Source: Ashinkailepas kermadecensis
Lineage: Eukaryota > Arthropoda > Thecostraca > Neolepadidae
DNA: 64,000 nt
Reading direction: 5' to 3'
Assembly: GCA_034440615.1 (NCBI GenBank)
Contig: JAOTOM010002280.1
Coordinates: 33,067-97,066 of the forward strand
Each line of letters starts with the position of its first letter. Position 1 is the first letter of the stretch. This document shows, piece after piece, positions 56,386-64,000 of the stretch. The notes under the pieces are model-generated. The model was not told where the DNA came from. It saw only the letters and a program-made list of their open reading frames with translations, and made no database searches. The position numbers and the translations under genes were made by a program.

Positions 56386-57008
56386 GTGAGCGGCGACCCG
56401 GTGCTACCTAACATGTGTCACTGACACAACATGTATCAGGTAAGGCGTCAACAGTATGGAGTGGGGCATATTAAACAGCGTCTAAACGACAACAATTCAG
56501 CAGAATTGTGCCCATTCAAGCCCATTCAAGCCCGTTCAAGCTGTAATTGGATTGTTTCGAAATGTGCGACATTCCTTGAAAACCAGCACTTAATGTTAAC
56601 ATGATGGGAAGTGCATGCTTCCGTCTCGAGCTTTGGTGATGATCTTGCTTTATTTTATATTGAAGTGTGCCCGCCATTCAGATTGCGGTATGTCAATAGT
56701 CGATCTCAAGTGTTGGCCTACATGCTGTTCTAATGCGTTTTCCACGAAATCTGTGATATTCTGCTCGTACCTTTGGATCGCTTGGGAGCCTTGAACCCGG
56801 TTCAATATGCTGCAGGTCGTCTTTTAAACTGTTCGCTGAATCGAGTGTGTTTGTAGTCACTGAAATGGCGCAGTATAGCATGTGATACGTTTCGTGCCTG
56901 CAGTTCAAAACAAGAAAACCAATGCACGGTTTAAATAGTGTGCATATATGTGCAATGTGGAGCGTTAATATAATGCCAACTACAATTAATTTTAATTGGC
57001 CAATGGAA
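56386..57008. other. Intron 15 unique AT-rich sequence
   Basis: Only a triple CCCATTCAAG/CCCGTTCAAG near 56511-56540. Nothing else recognised. Confidence 0.6.
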
Positions 57009-57009
57009 T

Positions 57010-57215
57010 GCTGCATGCATCTCGATATGTAGAGTCCACGACTGGTGAACTCTGAGCAGTTCACACTGCATCTGAATCTGTAGAGTACATGGCTGGTGAA
57101 CTGTTGACAGTTCACACAGCATCTGTATTCGTAGATTACACGACTGGTGAACTCTGAGCAGTTCACACATCTGAATCTATAGAGCGCACGGCTGGCGAAC
57201 TCTGCGCATTTCCCT
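57010..57215. repeat. ~54-bp repeat, 4 copies
   Basis: Units share CGACTGGTGAACTCTGAGCA, GTTCACAC and CATCTGAATCTGTAGAG. The last, diverged unit ends about 65 bp before exon 16. Confidence 0.9.
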
Positions 57216-57280
57216 CAGCATCTGATGTGCATGCGTGTACGTTTCCTCCGCTCACCATGCGCGTCGGCGCTCGTCCTCAG

Positions 57281-57442
57281 CCCTACCACTACCGGCCGCC
57301 GGGGTCGGAGGTGTGCTTCCCGTGCGCGTGCTACATCACGGGCAGCTTCAGCCGCGCCTGTGACCAGCTAACGGGCCAGTGCCGCTGCAAGAACGGCGTC
57401 ATTGGCCGCCGCTGCGACTCGTGCAGCCACCCGTTCGCCGAG
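57281..57442 (+). CDS. stan: stan exon 16: laminin-type EGF, second part
   Basis: Residues 791-844, 54 codons, phase 0 both ends. Acceptor CCTCAG, donor GTGAGA. It reads PYHYRPPGSEVCFPCACY, TGSFSRAC and NGVIGRRCDSCSHPFAE. The spacing from the lysine closing exon 15 to the first cysteine equals that of insect Stan, which supports the chosen acceptor over the CAG at 57198-57200. Confidence 0.96.
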
Positions 57443-57660
57443 GTGAGAGCCGGTGGCAGGTGGCACCTCGTAGTTGTGGGATCAGTCGACTGTCACCCCG
57501 TGCCTCTCCGAGATGGGATCCTGTGGCAGGTGGCACCTCGTAGTTGTGGGATCAGTCGACTGTCACCCCGTGCCTCTCCGAGGTGAGATCCTGTGGCACC
57601 TCGCAGTTGTGGGATCAGTCGACTTCCTCCCCATGCCTCTCCGAGGTGAGACCCGGTAGC
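57443..57660 (+). repeat. ~70-bp duplication of exon 16 end and donor, 3 extra copies
   Basis: CTCCGAGGTGAGA-like donor sites are at 57443 (real), 57583 and 57646; a mutated copy (CCGAGATGGGA) is at 57513. Units share CTGTGGCAGGTGGCACCTCG and ATCAGTCGACTGTCACCCC. Spacings are 70, 70 and 63 bp. Confidence 0.92.
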
Positions 57661-58284
57661 AGGTGGTGCCTCCTGTTCTGGACATCAGGTAACCACCTGT
57701 CTCGATTTCCAGCTGGCCCATACATGTATTTCAGGACACCGTGCAGCGTTGGCATCCGTTGCCACCGTATAAAGCAGGTGTGAGCAGATGCACTTCCAAC
57801 TTGATGGTATCACATTTACAAGTACTTGATGCATTCGGTCACCGTCTGTCACTGATAATCATCTTCAATTAACGTTGAGAGGAAATGCGCTGGTATTCGC
57901 ATCATACTTGCTCGACGTGCAGATCACCAACGTATCAACATACTCGGCAAATATAATCAGAATGCAAGGGTCAAACAGCTTCTTCGATCTAGGATATGGT
58001 ACCTTATGTTTTTCTCTCTCTCTTTTTAATATTCGGACACACGAGCAATGAAAGAGCAGCCATGTTTCCATTGCACGGCGCCTATCACCATAGAGTGCTT
58101 CATGCGCACGAACTTCTGCATTTTGCCGTGTATCGTCACCCAATGCAAACTTGAGCCGTTGGTACTTGGTGTGTGTCGTGATGGAGCCTCAGTCTGTGGG
58201 TGATGTTGGATGTTGTAGACTGGGCGCCGCTCACACCAGCCAACAGCCAATGGTGGCCGCGATGGACGGCCACGTGACGGCCAG
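57661..58284. other. Intron 16 unique sequence
   Basis: Nothing recognised. Confidence 0.6.
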
Positions 58285-58562
58285 TCCGATGTGATGTGGC
58301 GGTGATGTGGTTATGTGATGTGATTATGTGATGGTGATGTGATGGTGTGGTGTAGCGGTGATGTGATTTGACTGGTATGTGATGTAACAGTGATGTGATG
58401 ATGTGATGTGACGATGATGCGACTGAGACGTGTGATGTGATGTGATGATGTGATGTGACGGCGATGTGGCGGTGTGATGTGACGGCGATGTGACGGAGAT
58501 TTGATGATGTGATGATGTGACGGTGATGTGACTGAGACGTGTGATGTGATGTGATGTGACGG
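58285..58562. repeat. TGATG-rich degenerate repeat up to the exon 17 acceptor
   Basis: GTGATGTGACGGTGATGTGA and related 5-, 6- and 11-bp combinations; a larger block (GACTGAGACGTGTGATGTGA) recurs at 58421 and 58530. Ends 18 bp before the acceptor. Confidence 0.92.
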
Positions 58563-58580
58563 CGCGTCCATCTGCCGCAG

Positions 58581-58802
58581 GTCACCAGCCAGCTCGGCTG
58601 CCAGGTGGTGTACACCGGCTGCCCTCGCACCCACGCGGCCGGCGTGCTGTGGCAGCAGACCACCTTTGACCTGATGGCCGTGCAGGCGTGTCCGCGCGGC
58701 GCCGTCGGCGAGGCAAAGCGAGCCTGCGACCGCGAGACCGGCTGGGCGGAGCCCGACCTCAGCGAGTGTCGCAGCGTCGAGCTGCAGAACCAGGAGTACA
58801 TG
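58581..58802 (+). CDS. stan: stan exon 17: hormone-receptor motif (HRM)
   Basis: Residues 845-918, phase 0 at the start. Acceptor CCGCAG, donor GTGAGG. It encodes LGCQVVYTGCPRTH, GVLWQQTTFD, CPRGAVGEAKRAC and GWAEPDLSEC: the four-cysteine HRM domain that precedes the GAIN domain in adhesion GPCRs. The last exon visible; GAIN/GPS and 7TM exons must lie beyond the right-hand array. The last 33 or so coding bases and the donor are duplicated 72 bp downstream. Confidence 0.95.
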
Positions 58803-58880
58803 GTGAGGAGGCGCATTCACGGGACCAGCCGTGTACGGTGTAGCAGCGTCGAGCTGCAGAACCAGGAGTACATGGTGAGG
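58803..58880 (+). repeat. 72-bp duplication of exon 17 end plus donor
   Basis: CAGCGTCGAGCTGCAGAACC then AGGAGTACATG and GTGAGGAGGCG are present at 58771-58813 and again at 58843-58885. The second donor is at 58875, exactly 72 bases after the first, and the sequence between is open in the exon frame (24 codons). Confidence 0.95.
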
Positions 58881-59084
58881 AGGCGTGGTCGCAAAACCAG
58901 CCGTGTATGTGCTGCCTAACCACAGGTGCGGTCATCTGGCGTGATATGGAGTCTAGTGCGTGGGCACACCAGCACCAGCAGCGGCAGCAGCAACATTGGC
59001 AAATTGTGATCAATGTTGAAGCTCGGGAATAAAAGTTTGAGAGCAATCGTGCATGGGCAGACATAAGATATGTGGAGCGGTGTT
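58881..59084. other. Intron 17 short unique segment
   Basis: Nothing recognised apart from CACCAGCACCAGCAGCGGCA low complexity near 58965. Confidence 0.6.
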
Positions 59085-62000
59085 CAGCTGATTGCAATGC
59101 CGTGCGTGGCAGGCACCAGGCTGACTACCGTGCCGTGTGAGGCAGGCACCAGGCTGACTGCCGTGCCGTGTGTGGCAGGCACCAGGCTGACCGCCGTGCC
59201 GTGTGTGGCAGGCACCAGGCTGACTGCCGTGCCGTGTGTGGCAGGCACCAGGCTGACTGCCGTGCCGTGTGTGGCAGGCACCAGGCTGACTGCCGTGCCG
59301 TGTGTGGCAGGCACCAGACTGACTGCCGTGCCGTGTGTGGCAGGCACCAGACTGACCGCCGTGCCGTGTGTGGCAGGCACCAGGCTGACTGCCGTGCCGT
59401 GTGTGGCAGGCACCAGGCTGACTGCCGTGCCGTGTGAGGCAGGCACCAGGCTGACTGCCGTGCCGTGCCGTGTGTGGCAGGCACCAGGCTGACTGCCGTG
59501 CCGTGTGTGGCAGGCACCAGGCTGACTGCCGTGCCGTGTGAGGCAGGCACCAGACTGACTACCGTGCCGTGTGTGGCAGGCACCAGGCTGACTGCCGTGC
59601 CGTGCCGTGTGTGGCAGGCACCAGACTGACTGCCGTGCCGTGTGTGGCAGGCACCAGGCTGACTGCCGTGCCGTGTGTGGCAGGCACCAGACTGACTGCC
59701 GTGCCGTGTGTGGCAGGCACCAGGCTGACTGCCGTGCCGTGTGTGGCAGGCACCAGACTGCCGTGCCGTGCCGTGTGTGGCAGGCACCAGACTGACTGCC
59801 GTGCCGTGTGTGGCAGGTACCAGACTGACTGCCGTGCCGTGTGTGGCAGGCACCAGGCTGACTGCCGTGCCGTGTGTGGCAGGCACCAGGCTGACTACCG
59901 TGCCGTGTGTGGCAGGCACCAGACTGACTGCCGTGCCGTGTGTGGCAGGCACCAGGCTGACTGCCGTGCCGTGTGTGGCAGGCACCAGGCTGACTGCCGT
60001 GCCGGTGTGGCAGGCACCAGACTGACTACCGTGCCGTGTGTGGCAGGCACCAGACTGACTACCGTGCCGTGTGTGGCAGGCACCAGGCTGACTGCCGTGC
60101 CGTGTGTGGCAGGCACCAGACTGACTGCCGTGCCGTGTGTGGCAGGCACCAGACTGACTGCCGTGCCGTGTGAGGCAGGCACCAGACTGACCGCCGTGCC
60201 GTGTGTGGCAGGCACCAGGTTGACTGCCGTGCCGTGTGTGGCAGGCACCAGACTGACCGCCGTGCCGTGTGAGGCAGGCACCAGGCTGACTACCGTGCCG
60301 TGTGTGGCAGGCACCAGACTGACCGCCGTGCCGTGTGGGCAGGCACCAGGCTGACTACCGTGCCGTGTGTGGCAGGCACCAGACTGACCGCCGTGCCGTG
60401 TGTGGCAGGTATCAGACTGACTGCCGTGCCGTGTGTGGCAGGCACCAGGCTGACTGCCGTGCCGTGTGTGGCAGGCACCAGACTGACTGCCGTGCCGTGT
60501 GTGGCAGGCACCAGGCTGACTACCGTGCCGTGTGTGGCAGGCACCAGACTGACTGCCGTGCCGTGTGTGGCAGGCACCAGACTGACTGCCGTGCCGTGTG
60601 TGGCAGGCACCAGGTTGACTGCCGTGCCGTGTGTGGCAGGCACCAGACTGACCGCCGTGCCGTGTGAGGCAGGCACCAGGCTGACTACCGTGCCGTGTGT
60701 GGCAGGCACCAGACTGACTGCCGTGCCGTGTGAGGCAGGCACCAGGCTGACTACCGTGCCGTGTGTGGCAGGCACCAGACTGACTGCCGTGCCGTGTGTG
60801 GCAGGCACCAGACTGACTGCCGTGCCGTGTGTGGCAGGCACCAGGCTGACTGCCGTGCCGTGTGTGGCAGGCACCAGACTGACTACCGTGCCGTGTGTGG
60901 CAGGCACCAGGCTGACTGCCGTGCCGTGTGTGGCAGGCACCAGACTGACTGCCGTGCCGTGTGTGGCAGGCACCAGGCTGACTGCCGTGCCGTGTGTGGC
61001 AGGCACCAGGCTGACTGCCGTGCCGTGTGTGGCAGGCACCAGACTGACTGCCGTGCCGTGTGTGGCAGGCACCAGACTGACTGCCGTGCCGTGTGTGGCA
61101 GGCACCAGGCTGACTGCCGTGCCGTGTGTGGCAGGCACCAGACTGACTGCCGTGCCGTGTGTGGCAGGCACCAGGCTGACTGCCGTGCCGTGTGTGGCAG
61201 GCACCAGGCTGACTGCCGTGCCGTGTGTGGCAGGCACCAGACTGACTGCCGTGCCGTGTGTGGCAGGCACCAGGCTGACCGCCGTGCCGTGTGTGGCAGG
61301 CACCAGGCTGACTGCCGTGCCGTGTGTGGCAGGCACCAGGCTGACTGCCGTGCCGTGTGTGGCAGGCACCAGACTGACTGCCATGCCGTGTGTGGCAGGC
61401 ACCAGACTGCCTGCCGTTGCCTGCCGTGCCTGTGTGGCAGGCACCAGGCTGACCGCCGTGCCGTGTGTGGCAGGCACCAGACTGACTGCCGTGCCGTGTG
61501 TGGCAGGCACCAGGCTGACTGCCGTGCCGTGTGTGGCAGGCACCAGACTGACTGCCGTGCCGTGTGTGGCAGGCACCAGGCTGACTGCCGTGCCGTGTGG
61601 CAGGCACCAGACTGACTGCCGTGCCGTGTGTGGCAGGCACCAGACTGACTGCCGTGCCGTGTGTGGCAGGCACCAGACTGACTGCCGTGCCGTGTGTGGC
61701 AGGCACCAGGCTGACTGCCGTGCCGTGTGTGGCAGGCACCAGACTGACTGCCGTGCCGTGTGTGGCAGGCACCAGGCTGACTGCCGTGCCGTGTGTGGCA
61801 GGCACCAGGCTGACTGCCGTGCCGTGTGTGGCAGGCACCAGACTGACTGCCGTGCCGTGTGTGGCAGGCACCAGGCTGACTGCCGTGCCGTGTGTGGCAG
61901 GCACCAGGCTGACTGCCGTGCCGTGTGTGGCAGGCACCAGGCTGACTGCCGTGCCGTGTGTGGCAGGCACCAGGCTGACTGCCGTGCCGTGTGAGGCAGG

Positions 62001-64000
62001 CACCAGGCTGACTGCCGTGCCGTGTGTGGCAGGCACCAGACTGACTGCCGTGCCGTGTGTGGCAGGCACCAGACTGACTGCCGTGCCGTGTGTGGCAGGC
62101 ACCAGGCTGACGCCGTGCCGTGCCGTGTGTGGCAGGCACCAGGCTGACTACCGTGCCGTGTGTGGCAGGCACCAGGCTGACTGCCGTGCCGTGTGTGGCA
62201 GGCACCAGGCTGACTGCCGTGCCGTGTGTGGCAGGCACCAGACTGACTGCCGTGCCGTGTGGCGAGCACCAGACTGACTGCCGTGCCGTATGGCGGGCAC
62301 CAGACTGACTGCCGTGCCGTGTGTGGCAGGCACCAGACTGACGCCTGCCGTGCCGTGTGTGGCAGGCACCGGCTGCTGCCGTGCCGTGTGTGGCAGGCAC
62401 CAGGCTGACTGCCGTGCCGTGTGTGGCAGGCACCAGACTGACTGCCGTGCCGTGTGAGGCAGCGGCTGACTGCCGTGCCGTGTGTGGCAGGCACCAGGCT
62501 GACTGCCGTGCCGTGTGTGGCAGGCACCAGACTGACTGCCGTGCCGTGTGTGGCAACAGACGACTGCCGTGCCGTATTGAGGCACCAGACTGACTACCGT
62601 GCCGTGTGTGGCAGACACCAGACTGACCGCCGTGCCGTGTGTGGCAGGCACCAGGCTGACTGCCGTGCCGTGTGTGGCAGGCACCAGCTGACTGCCATGC
62701 CGTGTGTGGCAGGCACCAGGCTGACTGCCGTGCCGTGTGTGGCAGGCACCAGACTGACTGCCGTGCCGTGTGTGGCAGGCACCAGGCTGACTGCCGTGCC
62801 GTGTGTGGCAGACACCAGGCTGACTGCCGTGCCGTGTGTGGCAAACACCAGGCTGACTGCCGTGCCGTGTGGCTGGCACCAGACTGACTGCCGTGCCGTG
62901 TGTGGCAGGCACCAGACTGACTGCCGTGCCGTGTGTGGCAGGCACCAGGCTGACTGCCGTGCCGTGTGTGGCAGGCACCAGACTGACTGCCGTGCCGTGT
63001 GAGGCAGGCACCAGACTGACTGCCGTGCCGTGTGAGGCAGGCACCAGACTGACTGCCGTGCCGTGTGTGGCAGGCACCAGGCTGACTGCCGTGCCGTGTG
63101 TGGCAGGCACCAGACTGACTGCCGTGCCGTGTGTGGCAGACGCAGGCTGACTGCCGTGCCGTGTGTGGCAGGCACCAGGCTGACTGCCGTGCCGTGTGTG
63201 GCAGGCTGATGCCGTGCCGTGTGGCAGGCACCAGACTGACTGCCGTGCCGTGTGTGGCAGGCACCAGACTGACTGCCGTGCCGTGTGGCAGGCACCAGGC
63301 TGACTGCCGTGCCGTGTGTGGCAGGCACCAGGCTGACTGCCGTGCCGTGTGAAGGCAGGCACGGCTGACTGCCGTGCCGTGTGTGGCGGCACCGACTGAC
63401 TGCCGTTATACCGTGTGTTCTGGCAGGCACCAGGCTGACTTTGCCGTGCCGTATGTGGCGGGCCCAGGCTGACTGCCGTGCCGTGCCGTGTGTGGCAGGC
63501 ACCAGGCTGACTGCACCATGCCTGTGGCAGAGCCTGAGCTGACTGCCGTGCCGTGTGTGGCAGGCACCAGGCTGACTACCGTGCCGTGTGAGGCAGGCAC
63601 CAGGCTGACTGCCATGCCGTGTGTGGCAGGCACCAGATATCTCCTGTAGAGGCGGTATCCGAGGAGGCAGCTGACTGCCGTGCCGTGTGTGGCAGGCACC
63701 AGACTGACTGCCGTGCCGTGTGAGGCAGGCACCAGACTGACTGCCGTGCCGTGTGGCGGGCACCAGGCTGACTGCCATGCCGTGTGAGGCAGGCACCAGG
63801 CTGACTACCGTGCCGTGTGTGGCAGGCAGGGTACGTGTGTGTGGCACCGGGCTGACTGCCGTGCCGTGTGTGGCAGGCACCAGGCTGACTGCCGTGCCGT
63901 GTGGCAGGCACCAGGCTGACTGCCGTGCCGTGTGTGGCAGGCACCAGACTGACTGCCGTGCCGTGTGTGGCAGGCACCAGGCTGACTGCCGTGCCGTGTG
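59085..64000. repeat. 33-bp minisatellite, ~149 copies, continuing past the window end
   Basis: Unit TGCCGTGTGTGGCAGGCACC plus AGACTGACTGCCG. Marker positions: CACCAGA/CACCAGG, CTGCC/CTACC/CCGCC, GTGTGTGG/GTGTGAGG. 33 is a multiple of three, so most frames on both strands stay open for hundreds of residues (VAGTRLTAVPC and VSLVPATHGTA repeats); these are not genes. Each unit holds a small inverted repeat (GTGCC...GGCAC). From about 62100 indels become frequent. Confidence 0.98.

Larger units (their letters stand above)
14108..58802 (+). other. stan: Flamingo/Starry night/CELSR gene, partial (17 internal exons)
   Basis: This is the span of one gene encoding a seven-pass adhesion GPCR cadherin. 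Known family role: homophilic adhesion at cell junctions, bridging Frizzled- and Van Gogh-side complexes in planar cell polarity, plus axon and dendrite guidance; it is a plasma-membrane protein. Seen here are 17 exons of about 918 residues with consistent phases: post-cadherin block (1-116), EGF1 (about 117-180), EGF2 (181-220), EGF3 (217-270), LamG1 (270-454), EGF4 (455-506), LamG2 (506-665), EGF5-6 (665-745), laminin EGF (745-845), HRM (850-912). Module order matches CELSR/Stan. Missing from the window are the N-terminal cadherin repeats and everything after HRM (GAIN/GPS, 7TM, tail). Coding bases are about 6 percent of the span; introns range from 482 to 6,252 bp and are packed with minisatellites. 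Exons are GC-rich at third positions. No stop or frameshift is seen in the exons, so the gene looks functional. Promoter and ends are outside. Confidence 0.95.

Noticed and set aside
57198..57280. Alternative acceptor CCCTCAG at 57200 for exon 16
   Set aside because: It would add extra residues between the exon 15 lysine and the first cysteine; the acceptor at 57280 gives the family spacing exactly.
59125..63977. Long repetitive frames (up to 793 residues) over the 33-bp array
   Set aside because: 11-codon unit with no stop; both strands are equally open, indels switch frames freely and the region lies between two expected stan exons.

Overview
The window is eukaryotic (invertebrate) DNA and carries one recognisable gene: the middle part of a Flamingo/Starry night/CELSR protocadherin, a seven-pass adhesion GPCR of planar cell polarity. 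I reconstructed 17 consecutive exons on the + strand between 14108 and 58802. They add up to 2,753 coding bases (about 918 residues) in 44.7 kb. Every intron is GT-AG, and the codon phase agrees across all 16 internal junctions. The reading runs through the post-cadherin conserved block, three EGF-like modules, LamG1, an EGF, LamG2, two further EGFs, a laminin-type EGF pair and the hormone-receptor motif (HRM). The cadherin repeats must lie upstream. The GAIN/GPS, 7TM and cytoplasmic parts must lie downstream. Wording of the laminin-EGF/HRM part looks closer to insect Stan than to vertebrate CELSR, so I infer a protostome, perhaps a crustacean; the exact organism cannot be read from the sequence.

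The rest is dominated by minisatellites. Roughly half of the window is tandem arrays with units of 11 to 72 bp: 25-bp (1.65-3.9 kb), 29-bp and 17-bp (8.0-10.0 kb), 22-bp (23.9-25.6 kb), another 25-bp (27.2-29.1 kb), 40-bp (38.4-39.2 kb), 36- and 34-bp (46.0-48.9 kb), 65-bp (50.0-51.1 kb) and a 33-bp array of about 149 copies that runs from 59.1 kb off the right end. Long GT, CA, TA, GCGT and CT tracts are also present. These arrays give very long open frames on both strands, which are artefacts and not genes.

The most unusual pattern is that many arrays begin or end exactly at splice sites, and several contain copies of the exon edge plus the splice site itself. After exon 1, a 45-bp unit repeats the last 27 coding bases plus the donor seven times. 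After exon 10, a 36-bp unit repeats the last coding bases plus a perfect GTGAGT donor about 18 times. Exons 4, 16 and 17 show the same with 44-, 70- and 72-bp units. Before exons 4, 6 and 13 the arrays resemble the acceptor. Several units are multiples of three and open, so use of a later donor would add whole peptide repeats to the receptor.

Other content: two degraded non-LTR retrotransposon (LINE) relics (35.2-36.8 kb and 44.9-45.4 kb), two tRNA-derived SINE-like elements on the - strand (about 30.0 and 32.85 kb), a 1,260-bp tandem duplication (51.65-54.06 kb), a 95-bp duplication (37.3 kb), a 20-bp-arm hairpin (26.15 kb) and a possible small decayed coding fragment with a poly(A) signal (34.1-34.5 kb). 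No exon was recognised in the first 14.1 kb. That stretch may be the preceding intron of the same gene, but this cannot be shown from the window.
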